Shown: positions 26,982 to 38,149, counted from the stretch's first letter. The stretch: 50,910 nt of DNA from Candidatus Methanoperedens sp. (GCA_027460465.1 JAPZAV010000019.1:1-50910), one strand, 5' to 3'. Notes: a model not told the origin generated them from the sequence alone. Numbers and translations are program-made.

Positions 26982-27917
26982 GTGTCAAAGATCGGAATTA
27001 CGGCACTCGTGCCCCCAGAATTGATATTCGCATGCGATTGTTCACCGCTGGATGTCAATAACTTCATACCGGAATCCAGAAAATACCCCAGGAACAAGCT
27101 GTGCGCCTGGACCGCGATATGGAAAGAGATGCTGATCCAGAAAGAGATCAGGATCGAATCACTGATCGTGGTGGCAGGGGGCGACTGCCATAATGCACTC
27201 GTGGACGGGCAGAAGGTAGCGATGAGCGGAACAAGGACCCACTTCTTTTTCTATCCATTTGATGGCGATGCTGAATATCTGGAGTCGCAGCTCTGGAGGC
27301 TGTCTGACTTTCTCGGGGATATCAAGAACCCTGATAAATTTAAAGAGATCACGAACCTGAAAAAGCTCGGGCAGGATATGGATAAAAAAAGATATAACGG
27401 AAAAATAAATCCAGGCGAAGCCTTCCGAATACTGATCTCATCAAGTGATCTTCAAAGCGATCCTGATAAGTTCCGAAAAGCGATCTCTTCGATCAGGGAG
27501 AACAATATTGAGCTTAATAGCAGGGTAGCATTGATCGGAGTTCCTCCTATATATCATGATTTTCATGATGTTGCTCAGTCGCTTGATCTGGCGATAGTGT
27601 TCGATGAACTCCCGTACGAGTTCATCAGGCATGGAGGGAACAATATCAGGGAAATCGCGCGCGATTACTGCAATTATACGTTCGCAAGACCTCTTGAGTT
27701 CAGGATAAACTTCCTGCAGAAAGAACTTGAGAAAAGAAATATAGATGGAGTGATACACTATACCCAGTTCGCATGTCATCACATGCTTGAGGATGAAGTG
27801 ATAAGAAAAGAACTGGATTATCCTGTACTGACCATACAGGGAGATCTGCCTGGCAAAACCCCGGAGCAGATAAAACTCAGGCTTGAAGCCTTCAGGGAGG
27901 CGCTTTTGAGATCATGA
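26982..27917 (+). CDS. HgdB/BcrB-type 2-hydroxyacyl-CoA dehydratase component, possible double-cubane cluster protein
   Basis: VPPELIFACDCSPLDVNNF, NKLCAWTAIWKEML, GGDCHNALVDG, RDYCNYTFARP, HYTQFACHHMLEDEVIRKELDYPVLTIQGD. Confidence 0.82.
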   Translation: MSKIGITALVPPELIFACDCSPLDVNNFIPESRKYPRNKLCAWTAIWKEMLIQKEIRIESLIVVAGGDCHNALVDGQKVAMSGTRTHFFFYPFDGDAEYLESQLWRLSDFLGDIKNPDKFKEITNLKKLGQDMDKKRYNGKINPGEAFRILISSSDLQSDPDKFRKAISSIRENNIELNSRVALIGVPPIYHDFHDVAQSLDLAIVFDELPYEFIRHGGNNIREIARDYCNYTFARPLEFRINFLQKELEKRNIDGVIHYTQFACHHMLEDEVIRKELDYPVLTIQGDLPGKTPEQIKLRLEAFREALLRS

Positions 27918-28600
27918 TAGGGCTTGATGTGGGAAGCACGTCCGCAAAAAGGGTCACAATAGAGAAAGGAGAGCTCAAATACAATATAACTTCATCCCAG
28001 AACTGGAGAGATCTTGTGGACGGGATTGATTGTGACGAGATCATTTCCACAGGGTACTTTCGGAACTCTGTCCCGCACAGGGCGTCAGTTACAGAGATCA
28101 CAGCAGCTATCCACGGGGTGAGACATTATTTCCCTGATATTGATGTGATAGTGGATATCGGGGGACAGGATACAAAGGTGATAGATATCAGGAAGAACAA
28201 TTTCATGATAAATGACAAGTGCAGCGCCGGCACAGGGGCATTCCTTGAGTTCGTGGCAAACTACTTCAGGCTCGAGCTTGTGGAACTGGGCAGGCTGCAC
28301 ATGAATGCAAAACGTATCCCTGACATCAATAATACCTGCGGTGTATTCGCGATCTCAGAGATGATATCGCAGCTTGTTGCGGGTTATTCAAAAGAAGAGG
28401 TCATAGCAGGGATGCACCACGCATTTGCCAGGCGTATTTCTTTCATGATACCTGATGCTGAAAAGATCGCTCTGATCGGGGGTACGGTAAAAAATGAAGG
28501 AATGGTCATGGCTCTGAAAGATCTTCTCAGGAAAGAGATCTTCATACCTCCAGAACCTCAGATAATTAACGCGCTTGGAGCACTGAAATATTATTCTTAA
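27914..28600 (+). CDS. BadF/BadG/HgdC-type ATPase activator
   Basis: GLDVGSTSAKRV; VDIGGQDTKVIDI; NDKCSAGTGAFLEF; NTCGVFAISEMISQL; IGGTVKNEGM. Confidence 0.92.
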   Translation: MIGLDVGSTSAKRVTIEKGELKYNITSSQNWRDLVDGIDCDEIISTGYFRNSVPHRASVTEITAAIHGVRHYFPDIDVIVDIGGQDTKVIDIRKNNFMINDKCSAGTGAFLEFVANYFRLELVELGRLHMNAKRIPDINNTCGVFAISEMISQLVAGYSKEEVIAGMHHAFARRISFMIPDAEKIALIGGTVKNEGMVMALKDLLRKEIFIPPEPQIINALGALKYYS

Positions 28601-29136
28601 CTGACGGTTATTATCCCTTTTGCATATGTTCTTGGCAGGATGCTGGGGTCAGGGGATCGGATTATGGCTTCAAAGCTGTATTGCCCTTTGTTGTTAAATA
28701 TTATCATACGTGCGCCGCTTGTCCCGAGATTCTCTTCATGGGACGAATTCAGGATTAGCGTCAAAGAAGATTGCAGTGTATAATCTGAAATCTTGATCAG
28801 GACAGATTCTCCAGGACGAACTCGCAATTCATCAGGCGTTGCACGCCAGTTCACGAGTTCTATGGTATGGGAGGGTCTATCCTTGGATGGGTCATAATAA
28901 CTCTTTACAGTGAAATCGGGTAAAGGAGTCGAGGTTATGGTGGGAGATGATATGAGTGCCTGAGCCGGGGTTGCCACGACGATTTTTTCAATCGTGTTGT
29001 TGATATATTCGACCTTCTCTATGGTCTCAGGTTTATGAATTACATATCCTATTATGAGTCCAAGTGCGAAGAACAGCACTATTAAAGGATAGAATGTTGT
29101 ATCTTTCGATTCCATAATCTTTATTCCACATACCAT
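28597..29136 (-). CDS. Membrane-anchored hypothetical with cupredoxin-like beta domain
   Basis: N-terminal TM (YPLIVLFFALGLIIGYVI) then beta-rich region ending TYAKGIITVS; internal Met at 29115 may be the true start. Confidence 0.55.
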   Translation of the reverse strand: MVCGIKIMESKDTTFYPLIVLFFALGLIIGYVIHKPETIEKVEYINNTIEKIVVATPAQALISSPTITSTPLPDFTVKSYYDPSKDRPSHTIELVNWRATPDELRVRPGESVLIKISDYTLQSSLTLILNSSHEENLGTSGARMIIFNNKGQYSFEAIIRSPDPSILPRTYAKGIITVS

Positions 29137-29223
29137 AATAAATTCTTTTATGAGCTATATACATTTCTGCACGAGAAACAATAGATTAATAATGGAATTA
29201 CTCATTACAGAGCCAGGATATTT

Positions 29224-30522
29224 ATGAAAAGGACGCATTACTCATCGCAAATAACACCTGAGATGAACGGAGGCAGCGTGACAGTGTGCGGCTGGGCGCA
29301 TGAGATACGCGACCTCGGAGGAATCACGTTCCTGATAGTGAGGGACAGAGAAGGGCTGGTTCAGGTAACGCTCTTCAAGAAAACAATAGATAAGAACCTG
29401 CTCGAGATCGTGAGAAATATCAGCCGCGAATCTGTTGTCACTGTCACAGGGAATGTCAAGAAAGAAGCAAAAGCTCCCAATGGGTATGAACTTGTCCCGA
29501 CAGACATCAAAGTGCTCGGGAAAGCTGAATCTCCGCTGCCCATGGATACCACAGGCAAAGTGGATGCAGATCTTGATACCAGGCTGGATGTCAGGTTCAT
29601 GGACATCAGGCGCCCCCACACGCAGGCGATCTTCAGGATAAGGCACCTGATCCTGAACAGCATCCGCGATTTCATGGATAGAGAAGGTTTTATCGAGATA
29701 ACCACGCCAAAGATCGTCGCCACTGCTACTGAAGGCGGCACTGCCCTTTTTCCGATAACGTATTTTGAGCGCGAGGCTTTCCTTAACCAGAGCCCGCAGC
29801 TTTTCAAACAGATCATGATGTCAGCAGGGCTCGATCGCGTGTTCGAGATCGGTCCTATCTTCAGGGCAGAGGAGCACGACACCAGAAAGCATCTGAATGA
29901 AGCCACCTCGATAGATATCGAGGCGAGTTTCCTGGACAATCAGGACGTTATGGTAATACTTGAGAACCTTGTGCAGCGAGTTTATTCAGACGTCGCAGAA
30001 ACCGGGAGTAAATATCTCAGGACGCTGGGTGTGGAACTTGAAATCCCGGGAATACCTTTCAAGCGCATCACATACGATGAGGCGATCAGCATCGCATCAG
30101 ACAGCGGTGATAACATCGAGTGGGGCGATGATCTTTCCACGGAATCAGAGCATTACATCGGAAAAACGATAGGAGAACATTATTTTATCATTGACTGGCC
30201 TACAAAGATCAAACCATTCTATGCATTGCCCTATGAAAACAGATCCCAGGTCTGCAGGGCTTTTGACATGATGCATCCCCGCATGGAGCTGTCTTCAGGA
30301 GCACAGAGGGTGCATTCGTATGATCTGCTGCGCCGGCGAATAACAGAGCAGGGACTGAACCCGGATGGGTTCGATTTCTATCTCAAAGCTTTCAGGTACG
30401 GCATGCCGCCTCACGCAGGCTGGGGTCTGGGCGTGGAACGCCTTCTCATGACGATGCTGGGGATTGAGAACATACGCGAGGTCGTATTATTCCCGCGCGA
30501 CAGAAGACGCCTTTCCCCATAA
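29224..30522 (+). CDS. aspS: Aspartyl-tRNA synthetase (archaeal type)
   Basis: [82 protein letters not shown]. Confidence 0.97.
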   Translation: MKRTHYSSQITPEMNGGSVTVCGWAHEIRDLGGITFLIVRDREGLVQVTLFKKTIDKNLLEIVRNISRESVVTVTGNVKKEAKAPNGYELVPTDIKVLGKAESPLPMDTTGKVDADLDTRLDVRFMDIRRPHTQAIFRIRHLILNSIRDFMDREGFIEITTPKIVATATEGGTALFPITYFEREAFLNQSPQLFKQIMMSAGLDRVFEIGPIFRAEEHDTRKHLNEATSIDIEASFLDNQDVMVILENLVQRVYSDVAETGSKYLRTLGVELEIPGIPFKRITYDEAISIASDSGDNIEWGDDLSTESEHYIGKTIGEHYFIIDWPTKIKPFYALPYENRSQVCRAFDMMHPRMELSSGAQRVHSYDLLRRRITEQGLNPDGFDFYLKAFRYGMPPHAGWGLGVERLLMTMLGIENIREVVLFPRDRRRLSP

Positions 30523-30619
30523 ATTATTTAACTTAATACGATATGTCTAATGTGCAAAAAGTCATGATAGACCAAAACTTACTTGACATGTTTTGCTGTT
30601 TATAGGAAGAGGGATGCAG

Positions 30620-31285
30620 ATGAGTACTGAAAGGGATATTATAATCGAGAGACTTGAGCAAAAACTTGCCGCACGGGATAAGGAGTTTGAGAAGATGCAG
30701 GATTCTTTGCGGGAATCCATGGTTGCAGAAATGGAGAAGAACTTAGCAGATAAGATCAAGCTCCGGGAGTCCACTCTTGATGAGATCAGGATGAAGTTTG
30801 GCGAGAAAGTCAATGAGATACTGGAAATGAACAGATCAATAAGGGATTCTCTTGACCAGCAAAAATCAAGATCAGACACGCTCAATGAATTTGAAAACAG
30901 GATGGGTAAGATGGAGCGCAGGCTTGCAGAGCTTAACAGCGCCTATGATGGCGTCATGAAGGAGCTCCTTGATCAGAAATCAATTGTTCAGGAACTTATT
31001 CCCAAAAAGGTAAGAAAAGAGGAGCCAAAGGTCAAACATGAGGCAGCAGCAAAGGAAGAGACAAAGCAGCCTGAGAAGCCAAAGCCGAAAGGTGAGTACA
31101 TTGTTGCCGGAGGCTACGCGCAGAAAAGCAAGAAAAAAGAGCAGGTGCTGATAGAAGCTGAAGATAAGCCGATAACTTCCGAGGATATGCCTGAGGAGAA
31201 GCCGCAGTTCAAAAAACCAGACGTAAAAAGGAGTGAGAGGGCAAGAGAAGGGGTGGAAATATTCGAGACCCTGAAGAAGAGGTAG
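30620..31285 (+). CDS. Coiled-coil hypothetical protein immediately upstream of smc
   Basis: Long heptad-rich segment then Lys/Glu/Pro-rich linker; ends just before the smc start. Confidence 0.65.
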   Translation: MSTERDIIIERLEQKLAARDKEFEKMQDSLRESMVAEMEKNLADKIKLRESTLDEIRMKFGEKVNEILEMNRSIRDSLDQQKSRSDTLNEFENRMGKMERRLAELNSAYDGVMKELLDQKSIVQELIPKKVRKEEPKVKHEAAAKEETKQPEKPKPKGEYIVAGGYAQKSKKKEQVLIEAEDKPITSEDMPEEKPQFKKPDVKRSERAREGVEIFETLKKR

Positions 31286-31288
31286 ATA

Positions 31289-34200
31289 GTGCATATCAAA
31301 GAGATTGAGCTTCAGAACTTCAAATCCTTCGGTAAAAAATCAAAAATCCCTTTCTTTGACGATTTCACAACCATTTCAGGTCCAAACGGAAGCGGGAAAT
31401 CCAATATAATAGACGGCATCCTGTTCGGTCTCGGGCTCTCGAGTTCAAGGGTATTGAGGGCAGAGAAACTCACAGACCTAATTTTCAATGCTGATAACGG
31501 GAGAAAGAATTTCGCTCATGTAACGATCCGTTTTGATAATAAAGACCGCGAGATGCCTGTGGATTCTGACGAGATCGTGATTACGAGGAAATTGAGGCAG
31601 ACGGAAACAGGATATTACAGTTACTATTATTTTAATGATACACCTGTCACTCTTGCAGATATCCACAATTACCTCTCCAAAGCCAAGATAACGCCTGAAG
31701 GCTATAACGTGGTAATGCAGGGAGACGTCACGCATATAATCGAGATGACCCCGACAGAGAGAAGAAAGATCATAGACGAGATCGCAGGTGTGGCAGAATT
31801 CGATGAAAAGAAAGACCAGGCCTTCAACGAACTTGAGATCGTTCGAGAACGCGTCGAGAGGGTGGATATCATACTTACAGAGGTGGATGAGCAGCTTTCC
31901 AAGCTTCAGCATGAACGCGATCAGGCGCTTAAGTACCAGTCGCTCAGGAATGAAAAACGAAGATACGAAGGGTACGTGCTGCTCGCGAAGCTCAAGGACG
32001 CAAAGAACGAAATGGATAAGTTGATGTCAGAGCTGAAGGACAAAGAGATAAAAAGAGAAGATCTCCAGAAACAGGTGGGGGAGCGCAAACATGAGCTCTC
32101 TGCGATCCAGGACAAGCTTTCAGACCTGAATGCCCTGATAATCCAGAAAGGTGAAGGGGAGCAGATAGCACTCAGAAAAGAGATCGAATCTATCAAAGGC
32201 GAGATATCAAGATGCAGCAGCACGATAGAACTTGCAGAGAACGAGATCAATGATATCGAGTCCCAGAGGAGAAAGGCCTTCCTGGAAATAGATGCAACCC
32301 AGGCTAAAGTGGCGGGATTTTCTGAAAAATTGAACGAAGAGAACCAGAGAAAAGAGACCCTCTCCTCAGAGCTTGGCGACAGAAACACACAGCTTCTTGT
32401 TGTAAGGAGCAAGATCGCGGAAGTGGGGACAGGCTGCTTGATGCGGTACGGCGGAAATCTTCTGAGGCAAGGGATAAGGAGCTTGAGATCGAGGAGTCTC
32501 TATCCAAAATCCAGTCTTCGGATTTCGATACCACAAGTGCGAGGAACCAGATACAGGAGCTCACAGCGAAAAAACAGGAACTCCAGAGAGACCTGGCTGA
32601 TCTTGAGAAAAACAGGGTACAGATGAAGAACGTGATCCTGGATCTCGAGAATACGCTTCGGAGTTTCCAGCAGGAGTATGCAAGATCAGAGGCTCGAATA
32701 AAGGCTGCAGCCGAGATCAATTACAGCGAGCCTGTCGAGGTAATACTACGTGCAAAAAAGAACAGGGAGCTGCCGGGGATCTATGGCACGATCGCAGAAC
32801 TCGGAAAAGTTGATAAGAAATACTCTGTTGCCCTCGAGATCGCAGCAGGTGCACGGATGCAGTCAGTTGTGGTGGATTCTGATGAGGATGCTGCAAGGGC
32901 GATAAGCTATCTTAAAGAGCGGCGTCTTGGCAGGGTGACGTTCTTGCCGCTTAACAAGATGGAGAAAATGCAATCTATTTCCAGGAAAGAAAAAGAAGGG
33001 ATCATTGACTATGCGATCAACCTCGTGGATTATGATAAAAGGTTCACCTCAGCGTTCTGGTACGTTTTCCGCGATACCATTGTCACTGATGATCTTATGA
33101 CGGCAAGAAAGCTCATGGGAGGGAAACGTCTTGTTACCCTGGAAGGCGAGTTGATAGAGAAGGCAGGTGCAATGACGGGCGGGACGATAAAATCAAAACT
33201 CTCTTTTGCAAGCGGGGAAGAAGAAAATCTCAAAAGAATCGCAGAGCAGATAACTGAATATGGAGGCCGGCACAGATCAGCGGCAGGCAAACTTGAGAAA
33301 CTTGATGAACATATCGCGCAGCTTAAAAGCGAGTCTTCGAACTTCGATAATGAGATCACAAAGCAGCAGATGCTTCTTGAGGAGATCAAGAGCCGCGGCA
33401 CAAGGTTAAATGAACTGATAGAGGTAAGGCGGAACGAACTCAGGGCGATCGATGTCGAGCGCGCCGAGATAAAGAAAAAGATGGACTGGATCGAAGGCTC
33501 CAAGCGCACACAGGATGAACAGATAAATGCACTGGTCCAGGAAACACGGGAAATCGAGGAACTTTTGAAGGGTTCTGAGGTGCCTGAGCTCAGCAGCAAG
33601 GCATCAAAGATAGAGGAAGAGATCCACCGTATCGAGGGAAGGCTGCGCGATATCGAGGCAGGGATCAATGCCATAAATCTTGATAAAAAATATGCTCAGG
33701 CAAAGATAGATGAGACAAAAGAACGTCTTGCCGGGCTTGATAACAAGAAAAGCGTGCTCCGTGAGAAAATAAATTCTCAGGGTGAGCAGATCAAGGCGCT
33801 TGAATCAGAGCTCGGGGTCAGGAACATCAAAGAGAAAGAACTGGGTGGAGAACTGGTTGAACTTCAGAACAGACGCTCTCATGTCCAGAAAGAAGAAAGG
33901 TCTCTCAAAGACCGGCTTGATGAGGTACAGAGGCTTGCAAATGAGATGGAGAGAAGCCTTGTTGCTCTGAATTCGACAAGGGATGCACTCTCGGATCAGA
34001 TAATAGCCCTTGATAACGAGATCGCAGAACTTGGACTGAACAGGAATGAAGAGGTGCCTTCTTCTGAATCCATAGCTTCAAGAATCGGCGCCTTAATGCG
34101 CGCAATGGAGAAACTTGAACCTGTCAACATGAGAGCCATTGAAGAGTACGATGAGGTTGAAAAAAGGCAGAAGGATCTGAAATCCCGGCGTGATACCCTT

Positions 34201-34704
34201 TTCCATGAACGCGAGGAGATCATTCTCAGGATCAAGAAATGCGAAGAGATGAAAAAAGAGGCTTTCTTGACCACCTTCAAAGAAGTGAACGAGCAGTTCA
34301 AACAGGTCTTTGCCGAGCTATCAGATGGGAGCGGTGAGCTGTTCCTTGAGAATCCTGATGATCCTTTCTCAGGAGGCATGACCATAAAAGCCAAACCTTC
34401 CGAGAAAACACTTCAGCGCCTTGAGGCGATGTCAGGCGGGGAGAAAAGCCTGACCGCACTTTCGCTCCTTTTCGCGATCCAGCAGTTTCGCCCGGCTCCT
34501 TTCTATGCATTTGATGAGATAGATATGTTCCTGGATGGTGTGAATGCTGAGAAGGTGGCAAGGCGCATCCAGAAAGCCTCTTCCAATGCCCAGTTCATCG
34601 TGGTCTCACTGCGAAAGCCCATGATCGAGGCTGCGAAGAGGACGATTGGCGTTACCATGCAGGAGAACAATATCTCAAGTATCACCGGGATCATGTTGAA
34701 TTAA
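31289..34704 (+). CDS. smc: Chromosome segregation protein SMC, interrupted by a 1-nt frameshift at about 32425-32428
   Basis: Walker A GPNGSGKSNIIDGILFGLG in ORF 31289-32626; hinge (PGIYGTIAELGKVDKKYSVALEIAAGARMQSVVVD), signature MSGGEKSLTALSLLFAIQ and Walker B FYAFDEIDMFLD in ORF 32623-34704; open translation continues in the second frame from 32428. Confidence 0.95.
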
Positions 34705-34745
34705 GAACAAAACTTATAACCTATCCCGATCACAAGAATGATACC

Positions 34746-35384
34746 ATGGTAGAGAAAAGAAAAGCCCACGATGTCAGGTCAGAGGTGATGCGAATAATCC
34801 TCAATATCTCCAAGACCCTGGCCAAAGATAAGCAGGGCGCTCTCTTCGTGATAGCAGATCTGGAAAAGATCGAAGGGAACTATCGTCCTCATTATCCTCA
34901 GCTCCAGTTTTCAGGCGATCTCATGAGCAAAGGAATGGATGCGGTCGTTGAAAAACTCTCCACACTTGATGGTGCCGTGATCCTGTCACCTGAAGGCAGG
35001 CTGGTGGCATACGGTTCAAGGATCCTGAAGTCTGAAACGCTTATCGGTTTTGGAACAAAACATGCAGCAGCAAAAGGAATTACTTTATTTGATGAGACAG
35101 CCACTGCAGTCCTGGTCTCTGAAGAAAGCGGGTGGATAAAAGTTTTCCAGAAAGGAGAGATCGTGCTTGAGACAGATGCAGTGGATATCGAACCTTCCAC
35201 GCTTGAGAAGGTTTCAAGCTTTTTAGCGAGCAGGGACATGGCTCTGCTCGCAGGTGCAGGAATATCAGTGGCAGCAGGCATAGTTGCGGCTCCCACGCTT
35301 CTCATAGTTGGTGGAGCATATCTCATGGTGAACACAGCAGGAAAGGTCATATCTTCAGCCCTGAAGAAGGACAAGAACAGGTAA
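34746..35384 (+). CDS. dacZ: DisA_N-type putative diadenylate cyclase (archaeal DacZ-like)
   Basis: LDGAVILSPEGRLVAYGSRI...GFGTKHAAAKGITLFDETATAVLVSEESGWIKVFQKGEIV aligns by eye with DisA_N (DGA...GTRHRAA...VSEETG); C-terminal hydrophobic segment. Confidence 0.78.
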   Translation: MVEKRKAHDVRSEVMRIILNISKTLAKDKQGALFVIADLEKIEGNYRPHYPQLQFSGDLMSKGMDAVVEKLSTLDGAVILSPEGRLVAYGSRILKSETLIGFGTKHAAAKGITLFDETATAVLVSEESGWIKVFQKGEIVLETDAVDIEPSTLEKVSSFLASRDMALLAGAGISVAAGIVAAPTLLIVGGAYLMVNTAGKVISSALKKDKNR

Positions 35385-35385
35385 T

Positions 35386-36192
35386 ATGCTTCATTTCACA
35401 AAGCTTCACGGAAATGGTAATGACTTTATCCTGATAGACGAATATAAACGAGAGGTGGTTGGCAGGAAGGCAGAATTTGCATCGCGATACTGCGACCGCA
35501 GGTTTGGTATCGGGGGTGACGGCGTGCTTTTCCTTGGACGTTCGGAAAAGGCAGATATCAGGATGCAGATATTCAATTCAGATGGAACAGAGGCTGAGAT
35601 GTGCGGAAACGGGGTCAGATGCCTTGTTAAATACTCGCTTGATAGAGGTTATGTGAAAACGGAGGCCACAGTTGAGACCATGGCAGGTGTCCTTTCCATA
35701 AGCTCTCGTATCGAGGATAAAACATGGGTCAGGGTCAATATGGGCATGCCGGCTTTCCAGAGGGAGAAGATCCCTGCGATAGGAAAAGGTGAGTTCCTTG
35801 ATGTTAACATGCATGACTACAGCGTGTCTGCAGTGAACACAGGTGTCCCTCATGCCGTTATTTTCACGGATTCACTCGATGGCTCTGAATTGATGCTGAA
35901 AGCTCCCCGGATCCGCTACGACCCTGTCTTCCTGAAAGGAGCGAATGTGAATTTTGTGCATGTGGATTCAAACGATGAGATCACCATACGCACATACGAA
36001 CGAGGAGTGGAAGGTGAGACCCTGAGCTGCGGCACAGGTGCCGTGGCATGCACTGCAGTAGCCCACAGGCTTGGAAAGACAGGGAACAGGATAAAGGTGA
36101 ACACCAGAGGCGGAGAACTGATGATCCACCTTACGGATGAAACAGCATTTATGGAAGGTCCGGCTGAGCGCGTATTCGATGGAAATATATAA
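35386..36192 (+). CDS. dapF: Diaminopimelate epimerase
   Basis: FTKLHGNGNDFILID; RRFGIGGDGVLFL; FNSDGTEAEMCGNGVRC; ERGVEGETLSCGTGA. Confidence 0.96.
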   Translation: MLHFTKLHGNGNDFILIDEYKREVVGRKAEFASRYCDRRFGIGGDGVLFLGRSEKADIRMQIFNSDGTEAEMCGNGVRCLVKYSLDRGYVKTEATVETMAGVLSISSRIEDKTWVRVNMGMPAFQREKIPAIGKGEFLDVNMHDYSVSAVNTGVPHAVIFTDSLDGSELMLKAPRIRYDPVFLKGANVNFVHVDSNDEITIRTYERGVEGETLSCGTGAVACTAVAHRLGKTGNRIKVNTRGGELMIHLTDETAFMEGPAERVFDGNI

Positions 36193-36216
36193 GTCTAAAA
36201 AAATCAAGTGGAACAG

Positions 36217-36828
36217 ATGAAACTCATCATCATCGACTATGGTCTTGGAAACCTGCGGAGTATTGAGAAAGCCCTTCAGTACGTGGGCGCAGAGGTAAAG
36301 ATCTCAAATGAGCCTTCAGCAATAGATCGGGCTGAAGCACTCATACTTCCGGGGGTGGGTGCTTTCAGGGATGCGATGATGCATTTTTCGACCCTGGAAC
36401 GCGTGGTCAGAGATGCTGTGGATGAGGGAAAGCCGCTTCTGGGCATATGCCTTGGCATGCAGATGCTCACATCTGAAAGCGAGGAAGGAGGAATACATAA
36501 AGGCATAGATATAATCCCTGGAAGAGTGATCAGGTTCCCTTCATTTGATCTGAAGGTGCCTCATATGGGATGGAACTCGATCATCATCAAAAAGGATATC
36601 CCTCTGCTGAAAGGCATAGAGAACGGCTCGTTCGTATATTTCGTGCATTCGTACCATGTCAGCACAGACCAAAGATATCAGGTGGCTGCGTGCGATTATG
36701 GAAAAGAGTTCCCGGCGATCATAGCAAGCGAGGAAGGAAACGTACTGGGCACGCAGTTCCACCCTGAAAAAAGCGGTGAAACAGGACTTCGGATGCTCCG
36801 TAACTTTGTGGAGATGTATGGATCTTGA
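36217..36828 (+). CDS. hisH: Imidazole glycerol phosphate synthase subunit HisH
   Basis: IIDYGLGNLRSIEKAL; LILPGVGAFRDAM; LLGICLGMQML; GTQFHPEKSGETGLRMLRNF. Confidence 0.95.
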   Translation: MKLIIIDYGLGNLRSIEKALQYVGAEVKISNEPSAIDRAEALILPGVGAFRDAMMHFSTLERVVRDAVDEGKPLLGICLGMQMLTSESEEGGIHKGIDIIPGRVIRFPSFDLKVPHMGWNSIIIKKDIPLLKGIENGSFVYFVHSYHVSTDQRYQVAACDYGKEFPAIIASEEGNVLGTQFHPEKSGETGLRMLRNFVEMYGS

Positions 36829-38149
36829 AGGCTATGCAAAGCGCGGTCTTCGGAAAAAAGACAGGCATCTTAAGGAAAAGCTGGCAGAGAGGATCCTTGA
36901 GATAAAGAGCATCTCACGAAAGCATGCCCAGGAGATAGCCGGTGCCGTTATCCTGGAAGCAGAGAACACCATGGACTTAAAAGGCGATATACTCAAGCCA
37001 GTGACTTCAGGCATCACGATGGGTGAGTTCGGCGTAGGTTCGCGCGGCACCGGGGATTTTTATACTCATGAAAAGATCGCTGAAGTGATAGGCAGAACCT
37101 CAGCCGTGGTGGATTCCTCGCATCTTGATGATTCAGGCGTGGTGAGGGGTGGAGGAAAATATCTCGTTGTCACGATCGACGGAATGCACTCGCGGCTCTC
37201 GGATTTCCCCTTCCTTGCAGGTTTCCATGTAGCCCGCGCTGCACTCCGGGATGTATATGTGATGGGCGCCCGCCCTGTTGCGCTTTTCTCAGACATCCAT
37301 GTGGCAGATGACGGGGATGTGGCAAAGATCTTCGACCATATCGCAGGGATCACGACAGTATCAGAGCTTACAGGTATACCTCTTATCACAGGCAGCACAC
37401 TTCGAATAGGAGGAGACATGGTCATCGGGGAAAGGATGACAGGCGGCGTGGGTGCTGTAGGCACTGCCCAGAGCCTGACAGCACGCATTCAGGCAAGACC
37501 CGGAGATATTATACTCATGACAGAAGGTGCAGGCGGAGGGACAGTCTCCACGACAGCGTTATATTACAGGATGCATCACATCGTGGATGAGACCATCAAT
37601 CTCAAGTTCATCGATGCCTGCGAGGCGCTCTTTGAGAATGGATTGATCGGGAAGGTGCATGCGATGACCGATGTGACCAACGGAGGAGTGAGAGGGGATG
37701 CAAAGGAGATCTCAAGGACAGCCAGTGTCAGGCTTGTCTTTGATGAGGGAAAGCTGCGCTCTCTTGTGAATAAGAAAGTGCTCGAAATGCTTGAATCGCT
37801 TGAGATCGATTATCTTGGCGTCTCTCTGGATTCACTTCTGATAATCGCACCGCCGGAGCATGGGGATGAGATCCTTGGATGCGTGAGTAGAAAAGGCGTG
37901 GACATAGATATCGTCGGAAAAGTAGAAGAAGGAAGGGGAGCAGAGCTTATCATTGATGGAAAGCTGCATGATTTTGTGCCCAGGTTCAGGGAATCTGCGT
38001 ATACCCCGATCAAAAAGCTTGTGGGAGAAAAGACCCCCGGGAACTTTGATGCCATGAAAGAGGCTGTGGATAAAGCAGCAGCGCAGGCTATCGAGAAGAA
38101 AAGACGGATAATAGAAAGATTGGAACATGAGAAACAAAGCCGCGGATGA
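36818..38149 (+). CDS. AIR synthase / selenophosphate synthetase-related protein
   Basis: DDSGVVRGGGKYLVVTIDGMHSRLSDFPFLAGFHVARAALRDVYVMGARPVALFSDIHVAD; GDIILMTEGAGGGTVST; start at 36818 (MDLEGYAKRG) rather than 36776. Confidence 0.85.
   Translation: MDLEGYAKRGLRKKDRHLKEKLAERILEIKSISRKHAQEIAGAVILEAENTMDLKGDILKPVTSGITMGEFGVGSRGTGDFYTHEKIAEVIGRTSAVVDSSHLDDSGVVRGGGKYLVVTIDGMHSRLSDFPFLAGFHVARAALRDVYVMGARPVALFSDIHVADDGDVAKIFDHIAGITTVSELTGIPLITGSTLRIGGDMVIGERMTGGVGAVGTAQSLTARIQARPGDIILMTEGAGGGTVSTTALYYRMHHIVDETINLKFIDACEALFENGLIGKVHAMTDVTNGGVRGDAKEISRTASVRLVFDEGKLRSLVNKKVLEMLESLEIDYLGVSLDSLLIIAPPEHGDEILGCVSRKGVDIDIVGKVEEGRGAELIIDGKLHDFVPRFRESAYTPIKKLVGEKTPGNFDAMKEAVDKAAAQAIEKKRRIIERLEHEKQSRG

Noticed and set aside
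31478-31912. Long antisense ORFs over housekeeping genes (e.g. 31478-31912, 33030-33674, 18347-18895, 49235-49939)
   Set aside because: Fully antisense to confidently assigned genes, with atypical composition; frame artefacts.
32425-32428. Programmed -1 ribosomal frameshift in smc
   Set aside because: gaagtggggacagg does not form a canonical X_XXY_YYZ slippery heptamer and no obvious downstream stimulator was seen; an indel or sequence error is more parsimonious.
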